The translations under genes were made by a program, and so were the position numbers. Below, in pieces: positions 1-5,339 of a DNA stretch of 9,968 bases. The stretch is taken from the NCBI GenBank assembly GCA_013389125.1, contig JACADX010000433.1:1-9968 (forward strand), given 5' to 3'. The notes beneath the pieces are model-generated. The model worked only from the letters and a program-made list of their open reading frames with translations, did no database searches and was not told where the DNA came from. Numbering within the stretch: position 1 is the first letter of the stretch; each line of letters begins with the position of its first letter. Source of the DNA: Parvularculaceae bacterium (GTDB taxonomy: Bacteria; Pseudomonadota; Alphaproteobacteria; Caulobacterales; Parvularculaceae).

Positions 1-761
1 ACCGCGAACAGCGCAATACGCATCTTTCCGAACTTGGGCGGATGATGGCGCCTTATTTCCAGACGATCTACGAGCAGTCGATCACCGCAAAGACGACGGC
101 AAGCGAGTTTGCAAGACTCGGCAAGGCGACTTTGAAGATCGGCGCAATGTGCACGATCGGACCGGCGATTGTTGCGGATTTCCTCGCGCGCTATTCCCGC
201 GACCACGAAAACGTCGATATCAGCGTATCGGCGCTCGGCCTTGGCGACGTGAAGGAAAAGCTGAAGAGCGGGGAGTTCGAAGTCGCGCTCCTCGCCTCGC
301 CCGATCCGCTCGACGAGGAATTTCACGCCCTGCCCCTTTTCAGCGAGAATTTCGTCTGCGTCGTTTCCCCGCGCCACCGCCTTGCGGCGCTTGACGTCGT
401 TCCCTGCCGGGCGCTTGACGGCGAGCGCTACATCAATCGGGCGAAATGCGAGTATTACGATCTCGTCCACGAGACGTTTATTGCAAACGGAATCCGCACG
501 CGTCGGATCTTTTCGAGCGAATGCGACGAATGGGTGCTCGGCATGATCAAGGCGGGCCTTGGGTACGGCTATTTCCCGGAGTTCGCGGTCGCTGATCCAG
601 ATGTCGTGAAAAGACCGCTGACCGATCCCGCCTTTTCGCGGACGGTGAGCCTCGTCACCGTGCGCGGGCGCCCCTATTCGCCGGCGGTCGGCGCCTTCGT
701 CAAACAGGCGCGCATGGAGAAATGGCCGGTCGCTGACGCCGCAAGGCGCGCTCTTAACTGA
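1..761 (+). CDS. LysR-family transcriptional regulator, N-terminus cut by window edge
   Basis: The reading frame is open from base 3 through the left edge and stops with TGA at 759-761. The first visible residues (REQRNTHLSELGR) match the end of the LysR winged-helix DNA-binding domain, where 'LTELG' is typical, so only about the first 60 residues are missing. The rest is the LysR effector-binding domain: a first beta strand (LKIGAMCTIGP), a mid-domain 'FEVALLASP' strand, and a late 'CDEWVLGMIKAGLGYGYFPE' block typical of the second lobe. The ATG at 42 is internal and not the true start. A Cys at codon 447-449 (NRAKCEYYD) lies roughly where OxyR carries its sensing Cys, but there is no Cys nine residues later. 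LysR proteins are cytoplasmic regulators of nearby or divergent genes; the likely target here is upstream of the window. The gene is convergent with the MFS gene and overlaps it by 8 bp. Family assignment is firm; effector unknown. Confidence 0.9.
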   Translation, partial: REQRNTHLSELGRMMAPYFQTIYEQSITAKTTASEFARLGKATLKIGAMCTIGPAIVADFLARYSRDHENVDISVSALGLGDVKEKLKSGEFEVALLASPDPLDEEFHALPLFSENFVCVVSPRHRLAALDVVPCRALDGERYINRAKCEYYDLVHETFIANGIRTRRIFSSECDEWVLGMIKAGLGYGYFPEFAVADPDVVKRPLTDPAFSRTVSLVTVRGRPYSPAVGAFVKQARMEKWPVADAARRALN

Positions 762-1971
762 TTGCAGCCTTCAACGGTTCCGCGGTCGACCGTTTCAAGG
801 TCGCGGCGAGCGCGCCGGCGAGCGCCAGCGCGGCGCCGATCGCGACTACGGTCGCCGTCCAGCCTTGCGCCTCGAAAACGCCGCCGAGGAGCGCCGCGCC
901 GGCGAGCCCGCCAAGATAATAGGACGAAAGGTAAAGGCCGCTCGCCGCCGCACGGTCGTGCTTGGCGGCGCGGCCGACGAAACCGGTCGCTGTCGCCTGC
1001 GCGAAGAACGTGCCGACGCCGACGATCGCAAGACCTGCAAGGATGAGCGGCAGCGACGTCGACAAAAGCATCGGCAGGCCGGCGATTGCGAGGCCGAGCG
1101 AGGCGAAAAAGGCAAGTCTTGCGCCGTGTTTCGCCGCGGCTCTTCCGGCGAGCGGCGTCGTGATCATCGACGGCGCGAACACGAAGTAGACAAGGCCGAG
1201 CGACATCGGCGAAAGCGCGATCGGCTCCGCCGCGAGGACGAAGTTCACATAGGTGAATGTCCCGATGAATGCGAACAGGATGAGAAACCCGATGGCGAAG
1301 CTGGTCCTGAGGCAGGCATTGCCGAGATGATCTCCGATGATCGCGATCGGCGTCCGCGCGGATTCCGCGCCGCTCGCCATCGGCTGTGCGCTTTTGAGCG
1401 CCGCGCGCGCGATGATCGCGCCGGCGAGATTTAGCCCCGCGAAGAGGACGAAATTCGCCGGCACGCCGGCGGCGTCGGTCACCGAGCCGGATATCAGCCG
1501 GCCGACGAGGTTGCTCGCGACGACGCCGGTCACATAGGCGGCGAGCGCGGTCGCCGACTGCGCGGCGCTGCACCGCTCCGCGAGATACGACATCGTCATC
1601 GAAAACGCCGTCACCATGAAAAGGCCCTGGATGATGCGGAGAAGCGTGAAGACCGTGAGATCGGAAACGAAGGCGAGCGCGAGCGTCGGAAGGGATAGCG
1701 CGGCAAGACTTGCCCAGACCGCCGTCCGGCGATTGACGCGCCCGCCGAGAAAGACGACGCCGACGCCGGCGACCGCCATGCCGATCGTGCTTGCATTGAC
1801 GGCGAATCCGATTTCGCCCGGCGACGCTCCGAAGCGCGCCGCCAAGGACGGCAGGATCGCCTGCGCCGCGAAGAGATCAACCAAGGTCAAAAAGCCGATA
1901 ACGCCGATGATGATCGGCGTCGCCGAGAATTTCGCGAGGGCCGGCGATCGGGTCTCATTGGCTGTCGTCAT
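754..1971 (-). CDS. MFS transporter (12-TM drug/metabolite efflux type)
   Basis: This encodes a 405-aa, strongly hydrophobic protein of the usual MFS length, with alternating membrane segments from about residue 18 to 392. The first segment (GVIGFLTLVDLFAAQAILP) and the loop between helices 2 and 3 (LGGRVNRRTAV, residues 75-85), a form of MFS motif A (GxxxDRxGRR), identify the family. A cytoplasmic gap near residues 196-210 separates the two six-helix halves. The general look resembles YnfM/AraJ-like proton-driven exporters, but no substrate can be read from the sequence. On its own strand the ATG is preceded by AAGGA about nine bases upstream, supporting this start. Its 3' end overlaps the convergent LysR gene by 8 bp, and 253 bp separate it from the cupin gene upstream on the same strand. 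It may be transcribed from its own promoter or with the cupin gene. Intact, with no frameshift seen. Confidence 0.9.
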   Translation of the reverse strand: MTTANETRSPALAKFSATPIIIGVIGFLTLVDLFAAQAILPSLAARFGASPGEIGFAVNASTIGMAVAGVGVVFLGGRVNRRTAVWASLAALSLPTLALAFVSDLTVFTLLRIIQGLFMVTAFSMTMSYLAERCSAAQSATALAAYVTGVVASNLVGRLISGSVTDAAGVPANFVLFAGLNLAGAIIARAALKSAQPMASGAESARTPIAIIGDHLGNACLRTSFAIGFLILFAFIGTFTYVNFVLAAEPIALSPMSLGLVYFVFAPSMITTPLAGRAAAKHGARLAFFASLGLAIAGLPMLLSTSLPLILAGLAIVGVGTFFAQATATGFVGRAAKHDRAAASGLYLSSYYLGGLAGAALLGGVFEAQGWTATVVAIGAALALAGALAATLKRSTAEPLKAAIS

Positions 1972-2179
1972 GCGACTTTTTCCTTGCGGGAGATTGCAGG
2001 CGGCCGCCCCGCCATGGAGGAGAGAGCGTCGGCCGGGCGTCCGCCTGCCGCACGCCGCGCAACGTCAAGCGCACTTGCGCGCAATCGTGAAAAGGGCGGG
2101 CGTTTTCGGGGGGCGTATTGGGGGTCGGTTCGCCGTAAAACGCCTTGCGGCTGGCGAGGGCGGGCCAGCCGTTCCGGGC

Positions 2180-2210
2180 GGCCGCATCGCTGGGGTCGAA
2201 CGATGCGGCC
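2180..2210 (-). terminator. Stem-loop downstream of the cupin gene, possible terminator
   Basis: A perfect 10-bp inverted repeat (GGCCGCATCG at 2180-2189 and CGATGCGGCC at 2201-2210) encloses an 11-nt loop. It begins 15 bases after the cupin stop codon, where a terminator would be expected. There is no T-tract after the stem on either strand, so it is not a canonical intrinsic terminator; it could stabilise the 3' end, assist Rho-dependent termination, or be an operator for the MFS gene further downstream. The rest of the 1972-2224 gap shows no gene and no convincing promoter. Confidence 0.45.
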
Positions 2211-2224
2211 TTCGGGATCGGGGA

Positions 2225-2692
2225 TTACTCGTCGTGTTTGACGTCGGCCGCGTAGAGCACGGCCTCTTCAGTTCCTTCGTTCTTCCACCAGTGCATGACG
2301 CCTTTCACCTCTTTCGAGATCTCGCCGGCCTTGTGGGTGACGCCGACGCTGCAGTCGCTGCGAAATTCCGTGATCTCGCCGGACGCCGTCAGGATGAGCG
2401 CCGGGCGATCGGTGTGATCATGCCAGGGGACGACGCCGCCCGGCTGAATGACGAGTTTGCGAAAGCGCAAGCTGCGTTTGTCAAAGCCCGCGATCTCTTT
2501 GCCCAGATCGATCGAAGACAGCGTCTCATCCGTGACGTCCTTCGGCGCCATTTCGCCGCTTGTCCGGACGCCGGATTTCACCTTGTCGGCCGGGCACTCG
2601 CCCGCGTGGGCCGTCGACGCCGACAGGACTAGGGCAGCGCCGACCGCCGCGCCAAGTCCGAGCCTCACGAAACCGTTAAAGCCTATTGTCAT
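2225..2692 (-). CDS. Exported small cupin-domain protein lacking the canonical Glu metal ligand
   Basis: This encodes 155 aa. Residues 1-30 form a Sec signal peptide (basic-polar start, hydrophobic core LGLGAAVGAALVLSAS, cleavage after AHA30), so the mature protein is probably periplasmic. A single cupin barrel follows. Motif 1 is G86-VVPW-H91-D-H93-TDRP-A98-LILTAS-G105; it fits G(X)5HXH(X)4E(X)6G except that Ala98 stands where the Glu ligand belongs. Motif 2 is G123-EISKE-V-K-G131-VM-H134-WWK-N138, with the usual Pro replaced by Val. Three His ligands (91, 93, 134) therefore remain. Cys33 and Cys114 are the only cysteines of the mature protein and could pair in the periplasm. A GGAGAG Shine-Dalgarno lies six bases before the ATG. 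The gene diverges from the peroxiredoxin-like gene. Cupins of this size can be enzymes, binding proteins or anti-sigma-like sensors; the reaction is unknown. Confidence 0.85.
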   Translation of the reverse strand: MTIGFNGFVRLGLGAAVGAALVLSASTAHAGECPADKVKSGVRTSGEMAPKDVTDETLSSIDLGKEIAGFDKRSLRFRKLVIQPGGVVPWHDHTDRPALILTASGEITEFRSDCSVGVTHKAGEISKEVKGVMHWWKNEGTEEAVLYAADVKHDE

Positions 2693-2756
2693 TCACGTCT
2701 CTCCATTTCACTGTTCGGGCCGCGACCTCGCCGTCGCAGCGTTTTCGAGGACGCCT

Positions 2757-2771
2757 CCCAGTTAGACTGGG
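2757..2771. promoter_or_regulatory. 15-bp dyad, operator-like
   Basis: CCCAGT-TAG-ACTGGG is a perfect 6-bp inverted repeat around a 3-base centre. It lies 64 bp upstream of the cupin ATG in the divergent cupin/peroxiredoxin region and is followed at once by the palindrome GGGGCCCC (2769-2776). Its size and symmetry fit a dimeric repressor or activator site. The cognate regulator is unknown; the nearby LysR gene is a candidate, but the site does not show the usual T-N11-A LysR half-site. Confidence 0.4.
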
Positions 2772-2780
2772 GCCCCTTCG

Positions 2781-2810
2781 ATTAGAATTTGAAATAATGC
2801 ATGGCGTCGA
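2781..2810 (-). promoter_or_regulatory. Possible promoter for the cupin gene
   Basis: On the minus strand TCTAAT (2786-2781) matches the -10 consensus at five of six bases, and TCGACG (2810-2805) matches the -35 at four of six with an 18-base spacer. It sits in the only AT-rich island of the divergent region (2781-2798). Transcription would begin near 2774, putting the 15-bp dyad at 2757-2771 just downstream of the start site, a position where a bound repressor would block transcription. Inference from sequence only. Confidence 0.3.
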
Positions 2811-2855
2811 TGCGGGCGGCGCATGGCGCCGCCGCCATGCGCCGCCGTTATGCAT
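2797..2855. repeat. Large palindromic element in the cupin/peroxiredoxin intergenic region
   Basis: The core is a perfect 14-bp inverted repeat, GGCGGCGCATGGCG (2815-2828) and CGCCATGCGCCGCC (2833-2846), around the 4-base loop CCGC. ATGCAT boxes flank it at 2797-2802 and 2850-2855 and could close an outer helix. The 9-mer ATGCGGGCG also occurs as a direct repeat at 2810-2818 and 2859-2867. There is no T-tract on either side, so it is not an intrinsic terminator. It lies about 100 bases upstream of the peroxiredoxin-like start and could be an operator, a leader RNA structure, or a copy of a dispersed palindromic repeat family. Confidence 0.75.
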
Positions 2856-2940
2856 CCTATGCGGGCGCTCCTTTCGGTTTGACCTCGCGAAAAGCCGTCG
2901 CCGGCGCTAGATTGCCCGATGGCGGATGATCATCGCGCCG

Positions 2941-2944
2941 GGAG
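2941..2944 (+). promoter_or_regulatory. Ribosome binding site deciding the peroxiredoxin-like start
   Basis: GGAG ends five bases before the ATG at 2950. The in-frame ATG at 2926 has no comparable purine-rich site in front of it, so 2950 is the better start. Confidence 0.7.
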
Positions 2945-2949
2945 AAACG

Positions 2950-3663
2950 ATGTCTCAATCGAATGACCTTGTCGCCGCGCTAAACAAGGCGACCGAGCGG
3001 GCGATCGCGCTTGACGCGTCGCTTCGCGATCGCCTCAAGATCATCGCGGATGAAGTGCGAAAACTCAGCGCGGTTTTCGCCGATGCGGTCGACAGGTTCG
3101 TCGGGCGTCTTCAGGAGGCGGAAGCGGGCCGCGAAGCGCCGAAGATCGGCGAGCTTCTTCCCAACTTTCTGCTTCCCGATCAGAACGGCAAGCTTCTCGG
3201 ACTGTCCGATCTCCTGAAAGAAGGGCCGGTCGTCGTGGCGTTCCTGCGCGGCCACTGGTGTCCTTATTGCCAGACGACGGCGGTCGCCTTGAGCGAAATC
3301 GCCGACGCCGCCGCCAAGCACGGCGCGAGGATCGTCGCCATATCGCCCGAGAGCCGCAAATATTCGCAGCGGCTTTCGGCAGACTCGGACCATCGTTTTC
3401 CGATTCTGACTGACGTCGACAACGGTTACGCGCTTGCGCTCAATCTTGCGATCTGGGTCGATGACGACATGGCGCAGCTCATCTTCGGCGCCGGATGGGA
3501 CATTCCGTCCTATCAGACCGCGAAAAGCTGGGTCCTGCCGATTCCGGCGACATTCGTCGTCGGCAAGGACGGCCGCGTCGCAGCGCGCTATGTCAATGCG
3601 GATTATCGGACGCGCATGGAAATCGACGATATTCTCGCCGCGCTCGACGCGCTCGACGCCTGA
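2950..3663 (+). CDS. Peroxiredoxin-like (AhpC/TSA family) thioredoxin-fold protein with CPYC motif
   Basis: This encodes 237 aa from the ATG at 2950 (an in-frame ATG at 2926 would add eight residues). Residues 1-62 are helical and charged (KATERAIALDASLRDRLK), an extension absent from minimal peroxiredoxins. Residues 65-230 form the AhpC/TSA thioredoxin fold: 'PNFLLPDQNGKLLGLSDLL' entry strand, 'VVVAFLRGHWCPYC' (97-107), 'ARIVAISPES' (126-135), and 'PIPATFVVGKDGR' (197-209) with the cis-Pro at 199. The redox pair is C104-P-Y-C107, arranged as in thioredoxins rather than the PxxxTxxC of classic 2-Cys peroxiredoxins. This is characteristic of the so-called peroxiredoxin-like family, cytoplasmic thiol-dependent reductases or peroxidases acting on hydroperoxides. 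No signal peptide. It diverges from the cupin gene and converges, with a 6-bp gap, on a LysR gene. Fold assignment is firm; peroxidase activity is inferred. Confidence 0.88.
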   Translation: MSQSNDLVAALNKATERAIALDASLRDRLKIIADEVRKLSAVFADAVDRFVGRLQEAEAGREAPKIGELLPNFLLPDQNGKLLGLSDLLKEGPVVVAFLRGHWCPYCQTTAVALSEIADAAAKHGARIVAISPESRKYSQRLSADSDHRFPILTDVDNGYALALNLAIWVDDDMAQLIFGAGWDIPSYQTAKSWVLPIPATFVVGKDGRVAARYVNADYRTRMEIDDILAALDALDA

Positions 3664-3669
3664 ACGTCG

Positions 3670-4557
3670 CTACGCGGCGGCGGTCGCAAAATCAGCAGAA
3701 CGCAGCAGGTTCAACAGCGCGGTCGTCGCGCTGCTCCGCTGCCGGCCGGCGACGGCGTAGACATAGACCGTGCGCGTTACGTTGAGCCCGGTGAGCTTCA
3801 GTCGCTTGAGGCTCGACGTGCGGGGCGCGCTTTGCGGCACGATGGCGACGCCGCCGCTGGCGACGAGGAGCGAATTGAGGTCGTGGTGGCTGTCGAATTC
3901 ATGCGCCGCATCGAGCATCGCGCCCCTCTCCTCGAACCAGCGCGCGACGGCCGGACGATCCTCGCAGCCCGTTTGCTTGAACAGGGACTGGCTCGAAATA
4001 TCTTCGACGCAAAGGGCGTTCTTTCGCGAAAGCGGATGTTCGGCATGCAGCTCGATATCGAAGCCCTCGCTGAAGAGCGGCCAACGATCAAGACGATCCC
4101 ACCCATCTTCGATGGCGCTGGCGATCGCGAGGTCGACGCCGCCCTCTTTCAGGGTCTTCAGAATTTCCGCGCCGGGCCCGTGGCTGAGGCGAAGCTGAAG
4201 TCCGGGAAAGGTTCGGAAGAGCTCCGAAACGGGATCCATGAATTGCTCGACATTGACGCTGTGCGATATGGCGATCGACAGCGGCGCAAGCTCGTTTTTC
4301 GTCACTGCCCGCGCCAGCTCGCGCGCCGTCACGGCGCTCTCATAGCAGCGCTGCATGAGCGGCAGCATGCGGCGGCCGAGTTCCGTGAGATGCGAGAGCT
4401 TGCCTTCCCGGCGAATGAGATCGCCGCCTAGCTCGCCTTCGAGCGCCTGGATTGCGCGCGTCAGGGCCGGCTGTGAGACGTTGCATTCCTCGGCCGCCCG
4501 CGTGAAATTCAAGGTCTGCGCGAGGGAAAGGAAGTACCGTATCTGCTGCATTTCCAT
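3670..4557 (-). CDS. LysR-family transcriptional regulator
   Basis: This encodes a full-length 295-aa regulator, the standard LysR size. Residues 3-61 are the winged helix-turn-helix (QQIRYFLSLAQTLNFTRAAE, recognition helix NVSQPALTRAIQALE at 26-40, wing RREGKLSHLTELGRR). A linker helix follows, then the two-lobed effector domain from about residue 90. Cys198 (TGCEDRP) aligns by eye with the peroxide-sensing C199 of E. coli OxyR, but the resolving C208 position is Trp207. Cys183 is the only other domain Cys near it. The start at 4557 has GAGGAGA nine bases upstream, and the LysR domain begins immediately; a longer frame to 4665 adds an Arg-rich, non-conserved stretch. The gene is convergent with the peroxiredoxin-like gene (6-bp gap) and lies downstream of, but is insulated by a terminator from, the tetraspan gene. 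Regulated genes and inducer are unknown. Confidence 0.92.
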   Translation of the reverse strand: MEMQQIRYFLSLAQTLNFTRAAEECNVSQPALTRAIQALEGELGGDLIRREGKLSHLTELGRRMLPLMQRCYESAVTARELARAVTKNELAPLSIAISHSVNVEQFMDPVSELFRTFPGLQLRLSHGPGAEILKTLKEGGVDLAIASAIEDGWDRLDRWPLFSEGFDIELHAEHPLSRKNALCVEDISSQSLFKQTGCEDRPAVARWFEERGAMLDAAHEFDSHHDLNSLLVASGGVAIVPQSAPRTSSLKRLKLTGLNVTRTVYVYAVAGRQRSSATTALLNLLRSADFATAAA

Positions 4558-4646
4558 GCGCGACTGTCTCCTCACGACGCCGGAAAAGTGAAGTCGCCAT
4601 TCTAGGCCGTTGCGCCGCCGCCGCCAGTCCGGGGACGCCCGCGCCG

Positions 4647-4688
4647 AAAAAAGCGCCGCCCGCATGCTGAAAAGCGCGGGCGGCGCTT
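4647..4688 (-). terminator. Intrinsic terminator of the four-helix membrane protein gene
   Basis: A perfect 13-bp GC-rich inverted repeat (AAGCGCCGCCCGC at 4651-4663 with GCGGGCGGCGCTT at 4676-4688) is extended by a 3-bp inner helix (4666-4668 with 4673-4675) closing a 4-base loop. On the minus strand it is followed by six T's (4652-4647). It lies 44 bases after the stop codon of the 4732-5193 gene, and this geometry is a textbook Rho-independent terminator reading leftward. It also shields the LysR gene at 3670-4557, which must then use its own promoter between 4558 and 4646. Confidence 0.9.
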
Positions 4689-4710
4689 CCCGTTTCCTCC
4701 CGAAAACGGG
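4689..4710 (-). repeat. Small stem-loop stacked on the terminator
   Basis: CCCGTTT (4689-4695) and AAACGGG (4704-4710) form a 7-bp stem with an 8-base loop, directly adjoining the terminator hairpin. It probably co-stacks with the terminator or protects the transcript's 3' end. Confidence 0.55.
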
Positions 4711-4731
4711 GAGTGGCGCGGCGTTCTTCTG

Positions 4732-5193
4732 TTATCGGCCGCGCATTCCGGATAGGCCGGAAATCAATGTCAAAAGCCCGCCCCCGCCAGCGAGATAGGA
4801 TCCCCATTGAACGCCGCCGCCGTGATCGCCGCCGAGGTTTGAGAGGATATAGAACCCGACGCCGGCGATGACGACGACGCCTGCGAGCGTCGTAATGGCG
4901 CTGGTCAGCCGGCCGATAATCGGAAAGAGCCCAAGGACGCCGATCCCTGCTGCAACCGCCGAAACGAAAATCGCCGCGAATATCGCAAGGCCGAGCTTTC
5001 CCGCCTCAGGCGCGCAGTCGCCGACGATCGAGAATTTGCCCGCCGTCCAGCACTTCAAGGTGTCGCCGACATAGTCCATGCCGGTCACGGTGTTCGGCTT
5101 GACGATGCCTCCAACCTCGGACGTGTCGGCGCTGAACAGCGGCGTAAACAGCAGCAAAACGATGACCGCAAGCGGCAACACAATTCTAATCAT
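4732..5193 (-). CDS. Unrecognised small membrane protein with four hydrophobic segments
   Basis: This encodes 153 aa that I cannot assign to a family. Residues 4-21 (IVLPLAVIVLLLFTPLF) are a hydrophobic N-terminus, either a first membrane helix or a signal peptide ending near SA22. Residues 22-64 form a polar, probably periplasmic loop with two cysteines, C48 and C60, spaced for a disulfide. Three further hydrophobic helices follow at about 66-90, 97-118 and 133-149. The last is preceded by a Gly/His/Asp stretch (GGDHGGG, 121-127) and contains GGGG, and the protein ends with a short basic tail (RGR). A G-rich Shine-Dalgarno (GGGGG) precedes the ATG by five bases. The gene stands alone: divergent from the nitrilase across 146 bp and closed by its own strong terminator, which suggests an independently and perhaps strongly expressed unit. 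The arrangement of an extracellular loop with a Cys pair plus three more helices recalls tetraspan-type proteins, but this is shape only. Confidence 0.75.
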   Translation of the reverse strand: MIRIVLPLAVIVLLLFTPLFSADTSEVGGIVKPNTVTGMDYVGDTLKCWTAGKFSIVGDCAPEAGKLGLAIFAAIFVSAVAAGIGVLGLFPIIGRLTSAITTLAGVVVIAGVGFYILSNLGGDHGGGVQWGSYLAGGGGLLTLISGLSGMRGR

Positions 5194-5204
5194 GCCAACC
5201 CCCG

Positions 5205-5231
5205 TTGACCCCTGATTCGACGGCCGACAAT
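5205..5231 (+). promoter_or_regulatory. Weak candidate promoter for the nitrilase gene
   Basis: TTGACC (5205-5210) matches the -35 consensus at five of six bases. GACAAT (5226-5231) matches the -10 at four of six, but the 15-base spacer is short. It is placed suitably, about 110 bases before the nitrilase ATG, in the divergent intergenic region. Confidence 0.25.
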
Positions 5232-5330
5232 TTAGGGGCGGCGCCCCGCGAAAGGAAGCGGCGCAGCGGCCACAGACCAGACCGAAACGTCATGCTGCAG
5301 CGCAACATGCGGCGTCGCCCGCTCGCAAAT

Positions 5331-5335
5331 GAGGG
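5331..5335 (+). promoter_or_regulatory. Ribosome binding site deciding the nitrilase start
   Basis: GAGGG lies four bases before the ATG at 5340. This ATG gives a protein whose N-terminus (KLAAAQAAP) is the standard first strand of nitrilases, so upstream in-frame starts at 5205 and 5292 are unlikely. Confidence 0.7.
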
Positions 5336-5339
5336 TTTG

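Noticed and set aside
1972..2224. Small gene in the gap between the MFS and cupin genes
   Set aside because: The open frames there have no Shine-Dalgarno and only Arg/Gly/Ala-rich translations; apart from the stem-loop at 2180-2210 nothing is supported.
1616..2632. Long open frame on the + strand across the MFS 5' end and the cupin gene
   Set aside because: Its translation is Arg/Ala-rich and lacks any domain. It is antisense to two well-supported genes; high GC produces such frames.
2757..2867. CRISPR repeat or riboswitch in the cupin/peroxiredoxin-like intergenic region
   Set aside because: Only two copies of a 9-bp repeat and single palindromes are present, with no spacer periodicity and no known riboswitch core recognised.
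2879..2913. TTGACC (2879-2884) with TAGATT (2908-2913) as promoter of the peroxiredoxin-like gene
   Set aside because: The spacer is 23 bases, too long for a sigma-70 promoter, and no better -35 is found at the right distance.
4558..4665. N-terminal extension of the LysR gene to an ATG at 4665
   Set aside because: The extension is Arg-rich and non-conserved, extends up to the terminator region, and the start at 4557 has a good Shine-Dalgarno.
4732..5193. Claudin-like relationship of the tetraspan protein
   Set aside because: Four hydrophobic helices and two Cys in the first loop (11 residues between them) resemble the outline, but the GLW signature before the first Cys is absent.
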